Source: an uncultured Eubacteriales bacterium
GTDB lineage: Bacteria; Bacillota; Clostridia; Oscillospirales; Oscillospiraceae
Assembly: GCA_900079765.1 (NCBI GenBank)
Contig: LT599017.1
Location: 2,015,766 to 2,079,765, forward strand
DNA length: 64,000 nucleotides
Direction of reading: 5' to 3'
Shown here: one piece after another, positions 1 to 7,630 of the stretch
Layout: the number at the start of each line of letters is the position of its first letter
Position numbering within the stretch: the first letter of the stretch is position 1
The notes under the pieces: generated by a model
Seen by the model: only the letters and a program-made list of their open reading frames with translations
Told to the model about the DNA's origin: nothing
Databases searched by the model: none
Position numbers and translations under genes: made by a program

Positions 1-619
1 TATACCGGGAGAGATACTCCTCCAGCCACTCGGTGGCGTGGAGATCCAAGTGGTTGGTAGGCTCGTCCAGGAGGAGGATGTCGGTGTCCTCCAGAATGAG
101 CCGCGCTAAGTTGACCCTGGTCTTCTCCCCGCCGGAGAGAGCGGAGAAGAGCTGGCCGCGCATCTCCTGGGGAATATCCAGGCCGTTGCAGACCTTGCCC
201 AGCTCGGTAGTGGTATCGTACCCGCCCGCCGACTCAAACTGGGCGGAGAGCTCCCCATAGCGTTTCAGGGCTGCCGGGTCGTTCTCTTGGGCCATGCGCT
301 CGGTGAGGGCGGCCATCTCAGTCTCCATGGCGTGGAGCTTTCGAAACGCGGTATTGAGCACGTCCTCCACCGTGTACGCGGGCGGATAAACGGGAATCTG
401 GGAGATGAGGCCCAAGGCCTTGCCGGGGGCCACCATCACCTGCCCGTCGTCGTAGTCCAGCTCGCCGGTGAGGATCTTAAAGAAAGTGGTCTTCCCTGCT
501 CCGTTCTTGCCCAGCAGGCCCACCCGCTCCCCCTGGTCAATCTGGAATGAGAGTCCGTCCAATATTTTACTGCCTACCTCGAACTCTTTCGTCAGGTCCG
601 AGACGGATATGTCTATCAT
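1..619 (-). CDS. ABC-F family ATP-binding protein, C-terminal part outside the window
   Basis: N-terminal 206 residues of an ABC-F ATPase. These soluble proteins carry two ABC domains and act on the ribosome, in translation-factor or antibiotic-protection roles, rather than in transport. Visible are a Walker A motif GKNGAGKTT (residues about 37-45), an LSGGE signature (about 158-163) and a Walker B/H region LLLDEPTNHLD (about 182-192). The frame stays open to the left edge. The ATG at 619 follows AGGAGAAAGACG, a good ribosome binding site. Which ABC-F subfamily it belongs to cannot be decided without the linker and second domain. No transmembrane segment is present in the visible part. Confidence 0.9.
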   Translation of the reverse strand, partial: MIDISVSDLTKEFEVGSKILDGLSFQIDQGERVGLLGKNGAGKTTFFKILTGELDYDDGQVMVAPGKALGLISQIPVYPPAYTVEDVLNTAFRKLHAMETEMAALTERMAQENDPAALKRYGELSAQFESAGGYDTTTELGKVCNGLDIPQEMRGQLFSALSGGEKTRVNLARLILEDTDILLLDEPTNHLDLHATEWLEEYLSRY

Positions 620-670
620 CGTCTTTCTCCTATCGTCGGCAGGGCGAACAAACAAGTCGGGCCCGCCCCG

Positions 671-2062
671 TCACGCTTCTGTGGTAATACTCTTTAAATA
701 CTCCACCAGCTCCTCAAAGGCCATCCCTCGGGAGGCCTTGACCAAAACGGTAGACTCCGGCGTGACCACTTGAGCCAGCACGGGCAGGGCCTCCTCCTTG
801 GTGGCGCACCAGTGCACCTCAGGCACCAGGGCCTCCTTAGCGGCGGTATAAATGTTCTCCGCCAGCGCGCCCACCGCCACGAGGCAGTCCACTCCTGCCT
901 TACCGAGGTAAGCCCCGATTCCCGTGTGGAGGGCGGGGGCCAACGCTCCCAACTCGAACATATCGCCCAGGACGGCAATCTTCCGCGTTCCCTGGCTCTT
1001 GGACAGCACCTCCACCGCCGCCCGCATGGACTGTGGGTTTGCGTTGTAGGTGTCGTTTAAAATGGTGATGCCGTCCTTGCGGCGAAGGATGTTCATACGC
1101 ATTTTGGTGGGTGCGAAGTGCCCCACGCCCCGGCGGATCTCCTCACCGGTTACACCGAAGTGCTCCCCTACCGCCGCCGCCATGAGGGTGGGGTAGATCA
1201 TATGGCTCCCTAAGGCGGGAATATCCACGTCGCAGGTCATATGCGGCGTTTTCACCTTACAACTAATTTTCTCCCGCCCATCGCTTGTGAGCTGGTCCGC
1301 CGTGTAGTCGAGGTCGGGCCTTGCCCCCACGGTCAGCACCTTGCAGGGCAGTCGGGCCGCCAAAGCCGAAAGGAGCGGGTCGTCCCCGTTGAGGACAGCG
1401 AGACAGCCTGACTTTGCGTGGCTGAAAATCTCGCACTTGGCCTTGAGAATGTTCTCACGGCTGCCCAGGAACTCGATGTGGGAGTCCCCAATGTTGGTAA
1501 TGAGGCATACGTCGGGCTCCGCGATGGCGGACATGACCTCGATCTCGCCGGGGTGGTTCATGCCCATCTCCAGCACCAGTAGCTCGGTCTCCCGGTTCAT
1601 GCGGAAGAGGGTCATGCAGGTGCCGATGTCGGTATTCAAGTTCCCCTCGGTCTTGAGCACATTGTAGTGCTCCCCCAGAACGGCGGCCACCATGTCCTTG
1701 GTGGTGGTCTTTCCCACGCTGCCGGTGATCGCAACCACGGGTACGTTAAACTTCTTCTTATAGTAAACAGCCAGCTCCCGGAGGGCCCGTGCGGTGTTTT
1801 CCACCTTGACGTAGCACTTGCCGGGGAGATAGCTCTCCCGCTCCCGCTGGGTAAGGCAGGCGGCGGCCCCACCCTCTAGGGCGGCGTTGATATAGGCGTG
1901 ACCATCAAACTGATCTCCGATGAGGGGCACAAAGAGGGAGCCCGAGCGGATGGTTCGGCTGTCGGTCTCCACCTTGGGGATCTCCATATCCAGGGTCACG
2001 AAATCGCCGAGGATTTTGCCCCCGACGGCCTCCAGTATTTCCCGTATCGTAATAGGCTCCAT
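671..2062 (-). CDS. murF: UDP-N-acetylmuramoyl-tripeptide--D-alanyl-D-alanine ligase
   Basis: Adds the D-Ala-D-Ala dipeptide to UDP-MurNAc-tripeptide, the last cytoplasmic step of peptidoglycan precursor synthesis. The 463-residue length is normal. It shows the Mur-ligase ATP loop GSVGKTT (residues 114-120) and later motifs such as LNDTYNANP and VKASRG near the C-terminus. The ATG at 2062 follows GAGGAGAATTTCT. The gene sits 20 bp downstream of ddl, which makes the dipeptide it uses, so the two are probably cotranscribed. Confidence 0.96.
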   Translation of the reverse strand: MEPITIREILEAVGGKILGDFVTLDMEIPKVETDSRTIRSGSLFVPLIGDQFDGHAYINAALEGGAAACLTQRERESYLPGKCYVKVENTARALRELAVYYKKKFNVPVVAITGSVGKTTTKDMVAAVLGEHYNVLKTEGNLNTDIGTCMTLFRMNRETELLVLEMGMNHPGEIEVMSAIAEPDVCLITNIGDSHIEFLGSRENILKAKCEIFSHAKSGCLAVLNGDDPLLSALAARLPCKVLTVGARPDLDYTADQLTSDGREKISCKVKTPHMTCDVDIPALGSHMIYPTLMAAAVGEHFGVTGEEIRRGVGHFAPTKMRMNILRRKDGITILNDTYNANPQSMRAAVEVLSKSQGTRKIAVLGDMFELGALAPALHTGIGAYLGKAGVDCLVAVGALAENIYTAAKEALVPEVHWCATKEEALPVLAQVVTPESTVLVKASRGMAFEELVEYLKSITTEA

Positions 2063-2082
2063 AGAAATTCTCCTCGTGTGGG

Positions 2083-3132
2083 TTACCGGCCCAATTTCCT
2101 AGCTACAAGGGAGGCGTCCACGATGCGCTGGCAAAGCTCTGGGTAGCTGATGCCCACCGCCGCGGCCTCCTGAGGCAGCAGGCTGGTGGGGGTCATGCCG
2201 GGCAGGGTGTTGATCTCCAGGAACCAGGGCTCCCCGTCACCGTCCAGGATAAAGTCGGCCCTGGAGTAAACCGAGAGGCCCAGCGCCTCGTATACCCGCA
2301 GGGTGGCGGCGCGTAGTTTCTCCTCCGCCTCGGGGGGAATGTCCGCAGGCGTGACCTCAAGGGCGGCGCCGGGCTGGTACTTATTTTCATAGTCATAAAA
2401 GCCTACCTTGGGGATGATCTCAATGGAGGGCAGGGCTTTGTCCTCCAGCACACCCACCTGTATCTCCCGGCCCTTGACATACTGCTCCAGAACGGTTTTG
2501 CCACCCAGGGTGAGGCCCCCGGTCAGCGCGGTACGAAGCTCCTCCGCCGAGTAGGCGATAGACACGCCGATGGAGGAGCCGCTGGCCACCGGTTTCACCA
2601 CCACGGGCAGCCGGGCAGCCCGAACAAGATCGTCGATATCTGCCTCGGTATACTCTACCGTCTTCCAGCCCGGGGTGTTCACGCTGCCCTCTACCAAGCG
2701 CTTGGTCAGGTCCTTATCCATGGCGATGGCGCTGCCCAAATAGCCCGCGCCGGTGTAGGGGATGCCCAGCAGGTCGAAGGCCGCCTGCACCTTGCCGTCC
2801 TCGCCGCAGGTGCCATGGAGTGCCAAAAAGACCACGTCGGCCCGGGCGCAGAGCCCCAGCACATTGGGACCGAACATGCTGGGGCTGTCCCCCTTCCGGC
2901 TGCGGCGCACTGCCTCCAGGTCCGGGGCCTGGCGATCCACCTTCTTGCCCGACTGGTCAATGGGTGCGCCGAAGAGGGCGTCCAGATCCTCCGCCGGCTC
3001 CACGCCGAAGAACATATCCACCAGAGCCACCTGATGTCCCCTGCTCTCCAGGGCCTCAGCCACCATGGTTCCTGTGGATAGGGAGACGTTGCGCTCCGGG
3101 GAGAGGCCCCCGGCCAGAACGACGATTTTCAT
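2083..3132 (-). CDS. ddl: D-alanine--D-alanine ligase
   Basis: ATP-grasp enzyme that joins two D-alanines for peptidoglycan synthesis. The 349-residue product starts MKIVVLAGG and contains SPERNVSLSTG, EQYVKGREIQVGV and a C-terminal WFLEINTLPGMTP metal/ATP site, all typical of Ddl. The frame is open upstream to 3177, but the ATG at 3132 is preferred because MKIVVL is the usual family start and GAGAGGAG lies 8 bp before it. It forms an operon with murF. From sequence alone I see no reason to call it a D-Ala-D-Lac ligase. Confidence 0.95.
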   Translation of the reverse strand: MKIVVLAGGLSPERNVSLSTGTMVAEALESRGHQVALVDMFFGVEPAEDLDALFGAPIDQSGKKVDRQAPDLEAVRRSRKGDSPSMFGPNVLGLCARADVVFLALHGTCGEDGKVQAAFDLLGIPYTGAGYLGSAIAMDKDLTKRLVEGSVNTPGWKTVEYTEADIDDLVRAARLPVVVKPVASGSSIGVSIAYSAEELRTALTGGLTLGGKTVLEQYVKGREIQVGVLEDKALPSIEIIPKVGFYDYENKYQPGAALEVTPADIPPEAEEKLRAATLRVYEALGLSVYSRADFILDGDGEPWFLEINTLPGMTPTSLLPQEAAAVGISYPELCQRIVDASLVARKLGR

Positions 3133-3224
3133 ATCATAAGCTCCTCTCAAGGGCAGACTTTTTATCAGTTTACGCATTCAGAGGATATTATAGCACCATT
3201 CCCTGAAATACTCAACTGAAAAAA

Positions 3225-3255
3225 CGCCCCGGCATCCATCTGGATAGCCGGGGCG
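3225..3255 (-). terminator. Intrinsic terminator after spoIVA
   Basis: GC-rich hairpin with arms CGCCCCGGC and GCCGGGGCG, followed on the minus strand by a run of six T. It lies 26 bp beyond the spoIVA stop and separates the spore-coat operon from ddl-murF. Confidence 0.9.
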
Positions 3256-3281
3256 CTTGGGTGCTTTAGGTTGAAATATTT

Positions 3282-4760
3282 CTACAAAATGATGCAGATA
3301 AGCCCGCCGGAGCCCTCGTTGATAATACGCTGTAGGGTCTCCTGAAGCTTGCCCCGGGCATCTTCAGGCATACGCATGAGCTTGGTGTGCAGGTCCTCGC
3401 TTACCAGTTCATGGAATGACTTTCCAAAGATGTTGGACTGCCAAATGGCTCTTGTGTCCCCCTCGAATTCCTGGAGGAGATAATTGATCATCTCCTCCGA
3501 CTGTTTCTCGTTGCCTACGATGGGAGAGACTTCGGTCTCGATGTCTGCACGGATCATGTGAATGCTGGGGGCGCTGGCCTTGAGGCGTACGCCGTACCGC
3601 CCGCCCTGGCGGACGATTTCGGGCTCCTCCAGGGTGAGCTCGTCGGTGCTGGGCACCACGATACCGTACCCTGTCTCCCGTACCTCTCGGAGGGCTACCG
3701 CCACCTTGTCGTACTCATGCTTGACCTGGGAGAGCTGGGTGAGGAGCTCCATCAGATCCCCGTCGTCCTGGATGGTGAACCCGGACTGCTCAGACAGGGT
3801 CTCATAGAAGAGGCTGCGTGGCAGATCGAGGGCTGCGCAGGCAAGGCCGGTACCCAGGCTCATGGAGATGATCCGCGCGCCGGAGACCCGCTCACACTCG
3901 CCTATGGCGTTCACCGCCCGGTCCACGTCCCGGATGCGGCGCATACCGGCGGCGCTCTTGCGGATGGAGGCATAGAGAGTGCATTTGATGGGGTGATCGT
4001 AGGGCAGGGCATCCACCCAGGGGGGCAGGAAAAGGTCCAGTTCCTTCACCGGGAACTCGTAGAGCACACCCTTGATGATGCCCGTCACCGCATTCTCGTC
4101 CAGCTCCAGGCAGTTGACGCATAGGCATGTCACATCGTGGCGGCTCATGATGTCGGACTGAATGGCCCTGGCCCGCTCCGAACCTGGGTTTGCCGAGTTG
4201 AGCACCACCAAAAAGGGTTTCCCCAGCTCCTTCAGCTCCGAGATGACCCGCTCCTCTGCCTCCAGGTAGTCCTCCCGGGGGATGTCGGTGATGGTACCGT
4301 CTGTGGTGACAACGATACCGATGGTGGAGTGCTCAGCGATAACCTTGCGGGTGCCGATCTCGGCGGCCTCGGTCATGGGGATTTCATGCTCAAACCAAGG
4401 GGTGGTGACCATGCGGGGCATATCGTTCTCGAGCTGTCCCGCGGCACCGGGAACCATGTAGCCCACGCAGTCGATAAGGCGAACCGAGAAACTGGCTCCG
4501 TCATCCATGGCGATGTCCACAGCTTCTTCTGGTACAAACTTGGGCTCGGCGGTCATGACGGTGCGGCCCGAGCCGCTCTGGGGCAGTTCATCACGGGCTC
4601 GCTCCCGGCGGTATACATTGTCGATGTTGGGGATTACCAGGGTCTCCATAAACCGCTTGATGAAGGTGGATTTGCCCGTGCGGACGGGGCCGACCACGCC
4701 GACGTATATGTCCCCTTCCGTACGCTGGGCAATGTCCTCATAAATTTTACGCTGTTCCAT
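3282..4760 (-). CDS. spoIVA: Stage IV sporulation protein A, spore coat basement ATPase
   Basis: Self-polymerising ATPase that coats the forespore outer membrane and is the platform on which the coat is built. The 492-residue product matches the B. subtilis SpoIVA length. It has a P-loop GPVRTGKST at residues 24-32 near the start (MEQRKIYEDIAQRTEGDIY), as the family does. The frame extends upstream to 4907 inside sipL, but the ATG at 4760 is preceded by AAGGAGGGCGCAGAG and gives the canonical N-terminus. It lies 16 bp after the SipL-like gene and close to spoVM. SpoVM anchors SpoIVA in Bacillus, and SipL binds it in Clostridioides difficile. Expression is probably SigE-driven through the promoter ahead of sipL. 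Confidence 0.97.
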   Translation of the reverse strand: MEQRKIYEDIAQRTEGDIYVGVVGPVRTGKSTFIKRFMETLVIPNIDNVYRRERARDELPQSGSGRTVMTAEPKFVPEEAVDIAMDDGASFSVRLIDCVGYMVPGAAGQLENDMPRMVTTPWFEHEIPMTEAAEIGTRKVIAEHSTIGIVVTTDGTITDIPREDYLEAEERVISELKELGKPFLVVLNSANPGSERARAIQSDIMSRHDVTCLCVNCLELDENAVTGIIKGVLYEFPVKELDLFLPPWVDALPYDHPIKCTLYASIRKSAAGMRRIRDVDRAVNAIGECERVSGARIISMSLGTGLACAALDLPRSLFYETLSEQSGFTIQDDGDLMELLTQLSQVKHEYDKVAVALREVRETGYGIVVPSTDELTLEEPEIVRQGGRYGVRLKASAPSIHMIRADIETEVSPIVGNEKQSEEMINYLLQEFEGDTRAIWQSNIFGKSFHELVSEDLHTKLMRMPEDARGKLQETLQRIINEGSGGLICIIL

Positions 4761-4776
4761 CTCTGCGCCCTCCTTC

Positions 4777-6300
4777 TTACCGTTTCCTGGGAATGAGGAG
4801 GAGCTTGCCCTCCAGGGCTCCGCCTTCCTCAAGCTCATTGGCCTGCATGATATCCGCCATGGTGGTGCGGTAGGTCTTGGCGATATCCCACAGGCGCTCC
4901 TGGCCAACGACCCTCAGCACGATGGAGGGCTCCTTCTCGCCGTCACGGACGATGGCCTCGCCCGCCTTTACCCCCGCCACTGCTGCTACCCGCTTACTGG
5001 AGAGGGCCAGATAGCGGAAGTCCAGGTCGAAGCGGATCTCGACGCCCCCAGCGGTGGGGGTAGCGAAGACCTCGCCGATGTTACGGCTCCGGCAGGAACA
5101 GGCAGAGTTCTCCGGCAACTCCACCTGGCAGGGTACGTTCACCCGGCGTGCAGCGGAGCGGACCTCGTTCTCCTCGGTGAGGTAGAGGACGGAGAGGAAG
5201 GCCTCCACTGAGAAGGTCATCCGGCTCCCCTCCCGGCTTTGGGTAACCACACCCAGACTGACCGAGGCGTCGATGGCTGTCCGGGCCATTGCCTCCGTCT
5301 CGATGATCTCCCGGGTGGTCTGGCGGCGGGAGCCCTGCTCCACAAGGTCGTTGAAGGAGTTGGACTGTATCTCGGTGGTCAGGTTGCAGGAGGTGCTGTA
5401 AATGTCGGTAAGCAGCTCGATATATCGCTCTTCGCGGATTACGGCCTGGGCCAGCAGCCCCATAGAAACCGACACCGTCCGCCCGTCCCCCGCCCCGAGG
5501 GTGCAGGAGAGCTCGGTGAGCAGGACGCTGAGCGAGCAGTCGGCATCCTCCCCTACCCCGGAAACCTCCACGATCTGGGAGAAGGGCAGTTCAAAGTCTA
5601 CCGAGCAGACGCTGTCGTCCATGGCGCGGTAGCAGATGCGCAGACTGGCCTCGCCCTTAAAGATGAGCTTGTTGCCGATGATCTTGGACTCGGTGCAGGT
5701 GAGATTGGCCCGGCATTTGAGAAGCTCGGCGGCCTCGGGTCGGCTGCCGGGGATGGACAGATCATCAGAGAATGTAAAGGGCTTTTCCTGTACGCAGGTT
5801 ACCAGGTAGGTCTTGTGACGCTCGGTCAACTGCTCCACACCGTTGGGGGCGTTGCACTCCGCGCCGGTGCAGAGGGAGGCGGTCGTGGGGCAGAACACCC
5901 GGATGTCCACCGCCAGATTGACGCGCACCAGCACCTTCCGGGGATTGAGGACCCTAGTGTCCGCGCAGAGGATCCTGGGGACAGCCACCACACTGCAGGC
6001 AGGAGAGATGCCCGCGCAGTCGGCGGTGCAGGAAAACGGGATATTTGCCTCGATACGGCGCACTCCCCGCTCCCCATCCGGGAGGTAGAGGATGGCGCAG
6101 CGGACTGCACCCGTCACCTCGGCCCGCCCTTCCATGGCCTCCTTGCTCTTGAGGCAGACGGTGCCCGCGGTGTCCACGATGCGCAGGATATCAGGGCATG
6201 CGTCGGAGACGATCATCTCCATGGTCTCTTCATGGAGGACGGTGGTGTCCAGTACCGTATCATAACAGGCCAATTGGGTGCGTGTGAGCTCGATCTCCAT
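4777..6300 (-). CDS. sipL: SipL-like SPOCS (DUF3794) and LysM coat-morphogenesis protein
   Basis: 507 residues with repeated DUF3794/SPOCS-type beta domains (roughly residues 20-110, 170-260 and 330-430). A C-terminal LysM domain (about 460-505) contains LRVVGQERLWDIAKTYRTTM and ends LLLIPRKR. This architecture and length match SipL of C. difficile, whose LysM domain binds SpoIVA and which takes the place of Bacillus SpoVID. The position between spoVM and spoIVA supports the assignment. The ATG at 6300 follows ACAAGGAGTGGAACGAT. The symbol is given by architecture and context; the alternative is a generic DUF3794/LysM spore-coat protein. Confidence 0.82.
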   Translation of the reverse strand: MEIELTRTQLACYDTVLDTTVLHEETMEMIVSDACPDILRIVDTAGTVCLKSKEAMEGRAEVTGAVRCAILYLPDGERGVRRIEANIPFSCTADCAGISPACSVVAVPRILCADTRVLNPRKVLVRVNLAVDIRVFCPTTASLCTGAECNAPNGVEQLTERHKTYLVTCVQEKPFTFSDDLSIPGSRPEAAELLKCRANLTCTESKIIGNKLIFKGEASLRICYRAMDDSVCSVDFELPFSQIVEVSGVGEDADCSLSVLLTELSCTLGAGDGRTVSVSMGLLAQAVIREERYIELLTDIYSTSCNLTTEIQSNSFNDLVEQGSRRQTTREIIETEAMARTAIDASVSLGVVTQSREGSRMTFSVEAFLSVLYLTEENEVRSAARRVNVPCQVELPENSACSCRSRNIGEVFATPTAGGVEIRFDLDFRYLALSSKRVAAVAGVKAGEAIVRDGEKEPSIVLRVVGQERLWDIAKTYRTTMADIMQANELEEGGALEGKLLLIPRKR

Positions 6301-6346
6301 ATCGTTCCACTCCTTGTACAGGCTTCCGCCCTTTTCATGCTACAAA

Positions 6347-6375
6347 ACTATATGTACAAGGGTGGAGCGATATGA
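6347..6375 (-). promoter_or_regulatory. Candidate SigE promoter for sipL-spoIVA
   Basis: Minus strand: TCATATC (-35, at 6369-6375), a 14-bp spacer, then CATATAGT (-10, at 6347-6354). This fits the mother-cell SigE consensus (KMATATT, 14-15 bp, CATACAAT). It lies in the spoVM-sipL gap, about 50 bp before the sipL start. The promoter at 53484-53512 has the same design. Confidence 0.6.
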
Positions 6376-6386
6376 CATGCCTTGGC

Positions 6387-6458
6387 TCAGCGGAGACCGA
6401 AAATAAAGCGCAGGATGCCGCGCAGGGACCTGGGGGACTTGACAACAACGATTTTCAT
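6387..6458 (-). CDS. spoVM: Stage V sporulation protein M, 23-residue amphipathic peptide
   Basis: Tiny gene for MKIVVVKSPRSLRGILRF plus five more residues. SpoVM is an amphipathic helix that recognises the convex forespore membrane and anchors SpoIVA. The product aligns with B. subtilis SpoVM without gaps over most of its length: MK start, Lys7, Pro9 (the known membrane-insertion residue), the G-I-hydrophobic-R core and a C-terminal basic residue. The ATG at 6458 is preceded by AGGAGG with a 7-bp gap. Its position after rsgA matches B. subtilis, and its partners sipL and spoIVA follow at once. It is easily missed because of its size. Confidence 0.88.
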   Translation of the reverse strand: MKIVVVKSPRSLRGILRFIFGLR

Positions 6459-6472
6459 ACCATGACCTCCTA

Positions 6473-6628
6473 TCAGTCTTGAAGATACTGCTCCAGCTTG
6501 GAGCGGCCCCAGTAGCCCAGGGCGGCCCCCAGCACCAGCACGGGAATGCTGCCGGGGACAAAGAGCAGGGCCGCTCCGGCGGCACAGGCCACCGCCGTCC
6601 AGATGGTCTTTTTCTTGGGCCAGCGCAT
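6473..6628 (-). CDS. Small membrane protein, 51 residues, unknown function
   Basis: Starts MRWPKKKTIWTAVACAAG and is followed by a hydrophobic stretch rich in Ala, Val, Leu and Gly (about residues 9-40). That gives one long or two short membrane helices, with a basic N-terminus and a charged C-terminus ending KLEQYLQD. The ATG at 6628 follows GGAGGCGGCATTTTT; the frame is open further upstream, but without such a site. It lies 14 bp before spoVM and 115 bp after rsgA. In B. subtilis this gap holds rpe and thiN. I do not recognise the family. The place beside spoVM makes a sporulation role possible but unproven. Confidence 0.65.
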   Translation of the reverse strand: MRWPKKKTIWTAVACAAGAALLFVPGSIPVLVLGAALGYWGRSKLEQYLQD

Positions 6629-6742
6629 AAAAATGCCGCCTCCTTCCTGTTTTCTGGTGTCTAAACCAGTATACGCGGAAGAAAGCGGCGTGTGCGCGCC
6701 GGAGCGCCGAAAAGACTTTTTCGACACTCCGGCAGTTTATAT

Positions 6743-7630
6743 TCACTTGTTTTCCCAGGGGTTTCGCTGGGCGGCCTGCTGGTAGAGCTTCACGTAGCTC
6801 GCGTGGCGGCTGGAGGAGATTTCGCCCTCATCCAGCGCCTCCAGTACGGCGCAGCCTTTTTCCTTAACGTGGGCGCAGCCCACGAAACGGCAGTTGTCCA
6901 GATAGGGCCCAAACTCCCGGAAGGTGCGCTCCAGCTCCTCTTTTCCGCAGCCCTCCAGCTCCTCAGTGTCGAAAGAGGAAAAACCGGGGGTATCGGCCAC
7001 GATGGCGCCATTTTTCAGCCGGAAGAGCTCCACATGTCGGGTAGTATGGCGGCCCCGGCCCAGCTTGTCGCTGACCTCCCCTACCTGCAGGTGAAACTCC
7101 GGCTCCAGGCGATTGAGAATGCTGGACTTACCCACACCTGAATTCCCTGTAAAGGCAGATACCTTTCCAGCAATCGCGGCATAGAGTTCATCCAGCCCCT
7201 CCCCTGTCTCGGCGCTGACTCGCAGGGTTTGAAACCCGGCGGCCTGATAGGTGACGAAGAGGTCCTCCGCACCGTCCAGGTCGCACTTGTTGATGCAGAT
7301 GATGGGCTCGCAGCCCTTCCACTCGGCGATGGAGACCATGCGGTCGATGAGGAACGGGTCGGTGACGGGGATGGCGCCGGAGGCAATGATGACGAGCTGG
7401 TCAATGTTCGCTACCGCCGGGCGCTGAAACTGATTTGCCCGGGGCAAAATCTCGTCCACCATGCCGGTACCGTCTGGCAGGGCGGTGAACGCCACCCGGT
7501 CCCCCACCAGGGGGTTCATTTTCTCATGGCGGAGGCGGCCCCGGCCCCGGCAGGTCACCGGGAGGGAGCCGCTTCCATCGTCCACATAATAAAACCCGCT
7601 GAGGGCTTTCAAGATGATTCCCTGGCTCAT
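6743..7630 (-). CDS. rsgA: Ribosome small-subunit biogenesis GTPase RsgA
   Basis: Circularly permuted GTPase that helps mature the 30S subunit. The 295 residues show an N-terminal OB fold, then the G4 motif NKCD (about 114-117) ahead of the G1 loop GNSGVGKSS (162-170), then G3 DTPGF. A C-terminal Cys/His zinc-binding region lies around CRFVGCAHVKEKGC. It overlaps the prkC stop by 4 bp (ATGA), so translation is probably coupled. The B. subtilis homologue (CpgA) is a substrate of PrkC, in keeping with this arrangement. Confidence 0.96.
   Translation of the reverse strand: MSQGIILKALSGFYYVDDGSGSLPVTCRGRGRLRHEKMNPLVGDRVAFTALPDGTGMVDEILPRANQFQRPAVANIDQLVIIASGAIPVTDPFLIDRMVSIAEWKGCEPIICINKCDLDGAEDLFVTYQAAGFQTLRVSAETGEGLDELYAAIAGKVSAFTGNSGVGKSSILNRLEPEFHLQVGEVSDKLGRGRHTTRHVELFRLKNGAIVADTPGFSSFDTEELEGCGKEELERTFREFGPYLDNCRFVGCAHVKEKGCAVLEALDEGEISSSRHASYVKLYQQAAQRNPWENK

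Noticed and set aside
2083-3132. Vancomycin-resistance-type ligase in place of Ddl
   Set aside because: There are no vanH/vanX-type neighbours, and its place beside murF fits the housekeeping enzyme.
5239-6375. 378-codon plus-strand open frame
   Set aside because: It is a shadow of the SipL-like gene; His/Gly-rich composition and no ribosome site.
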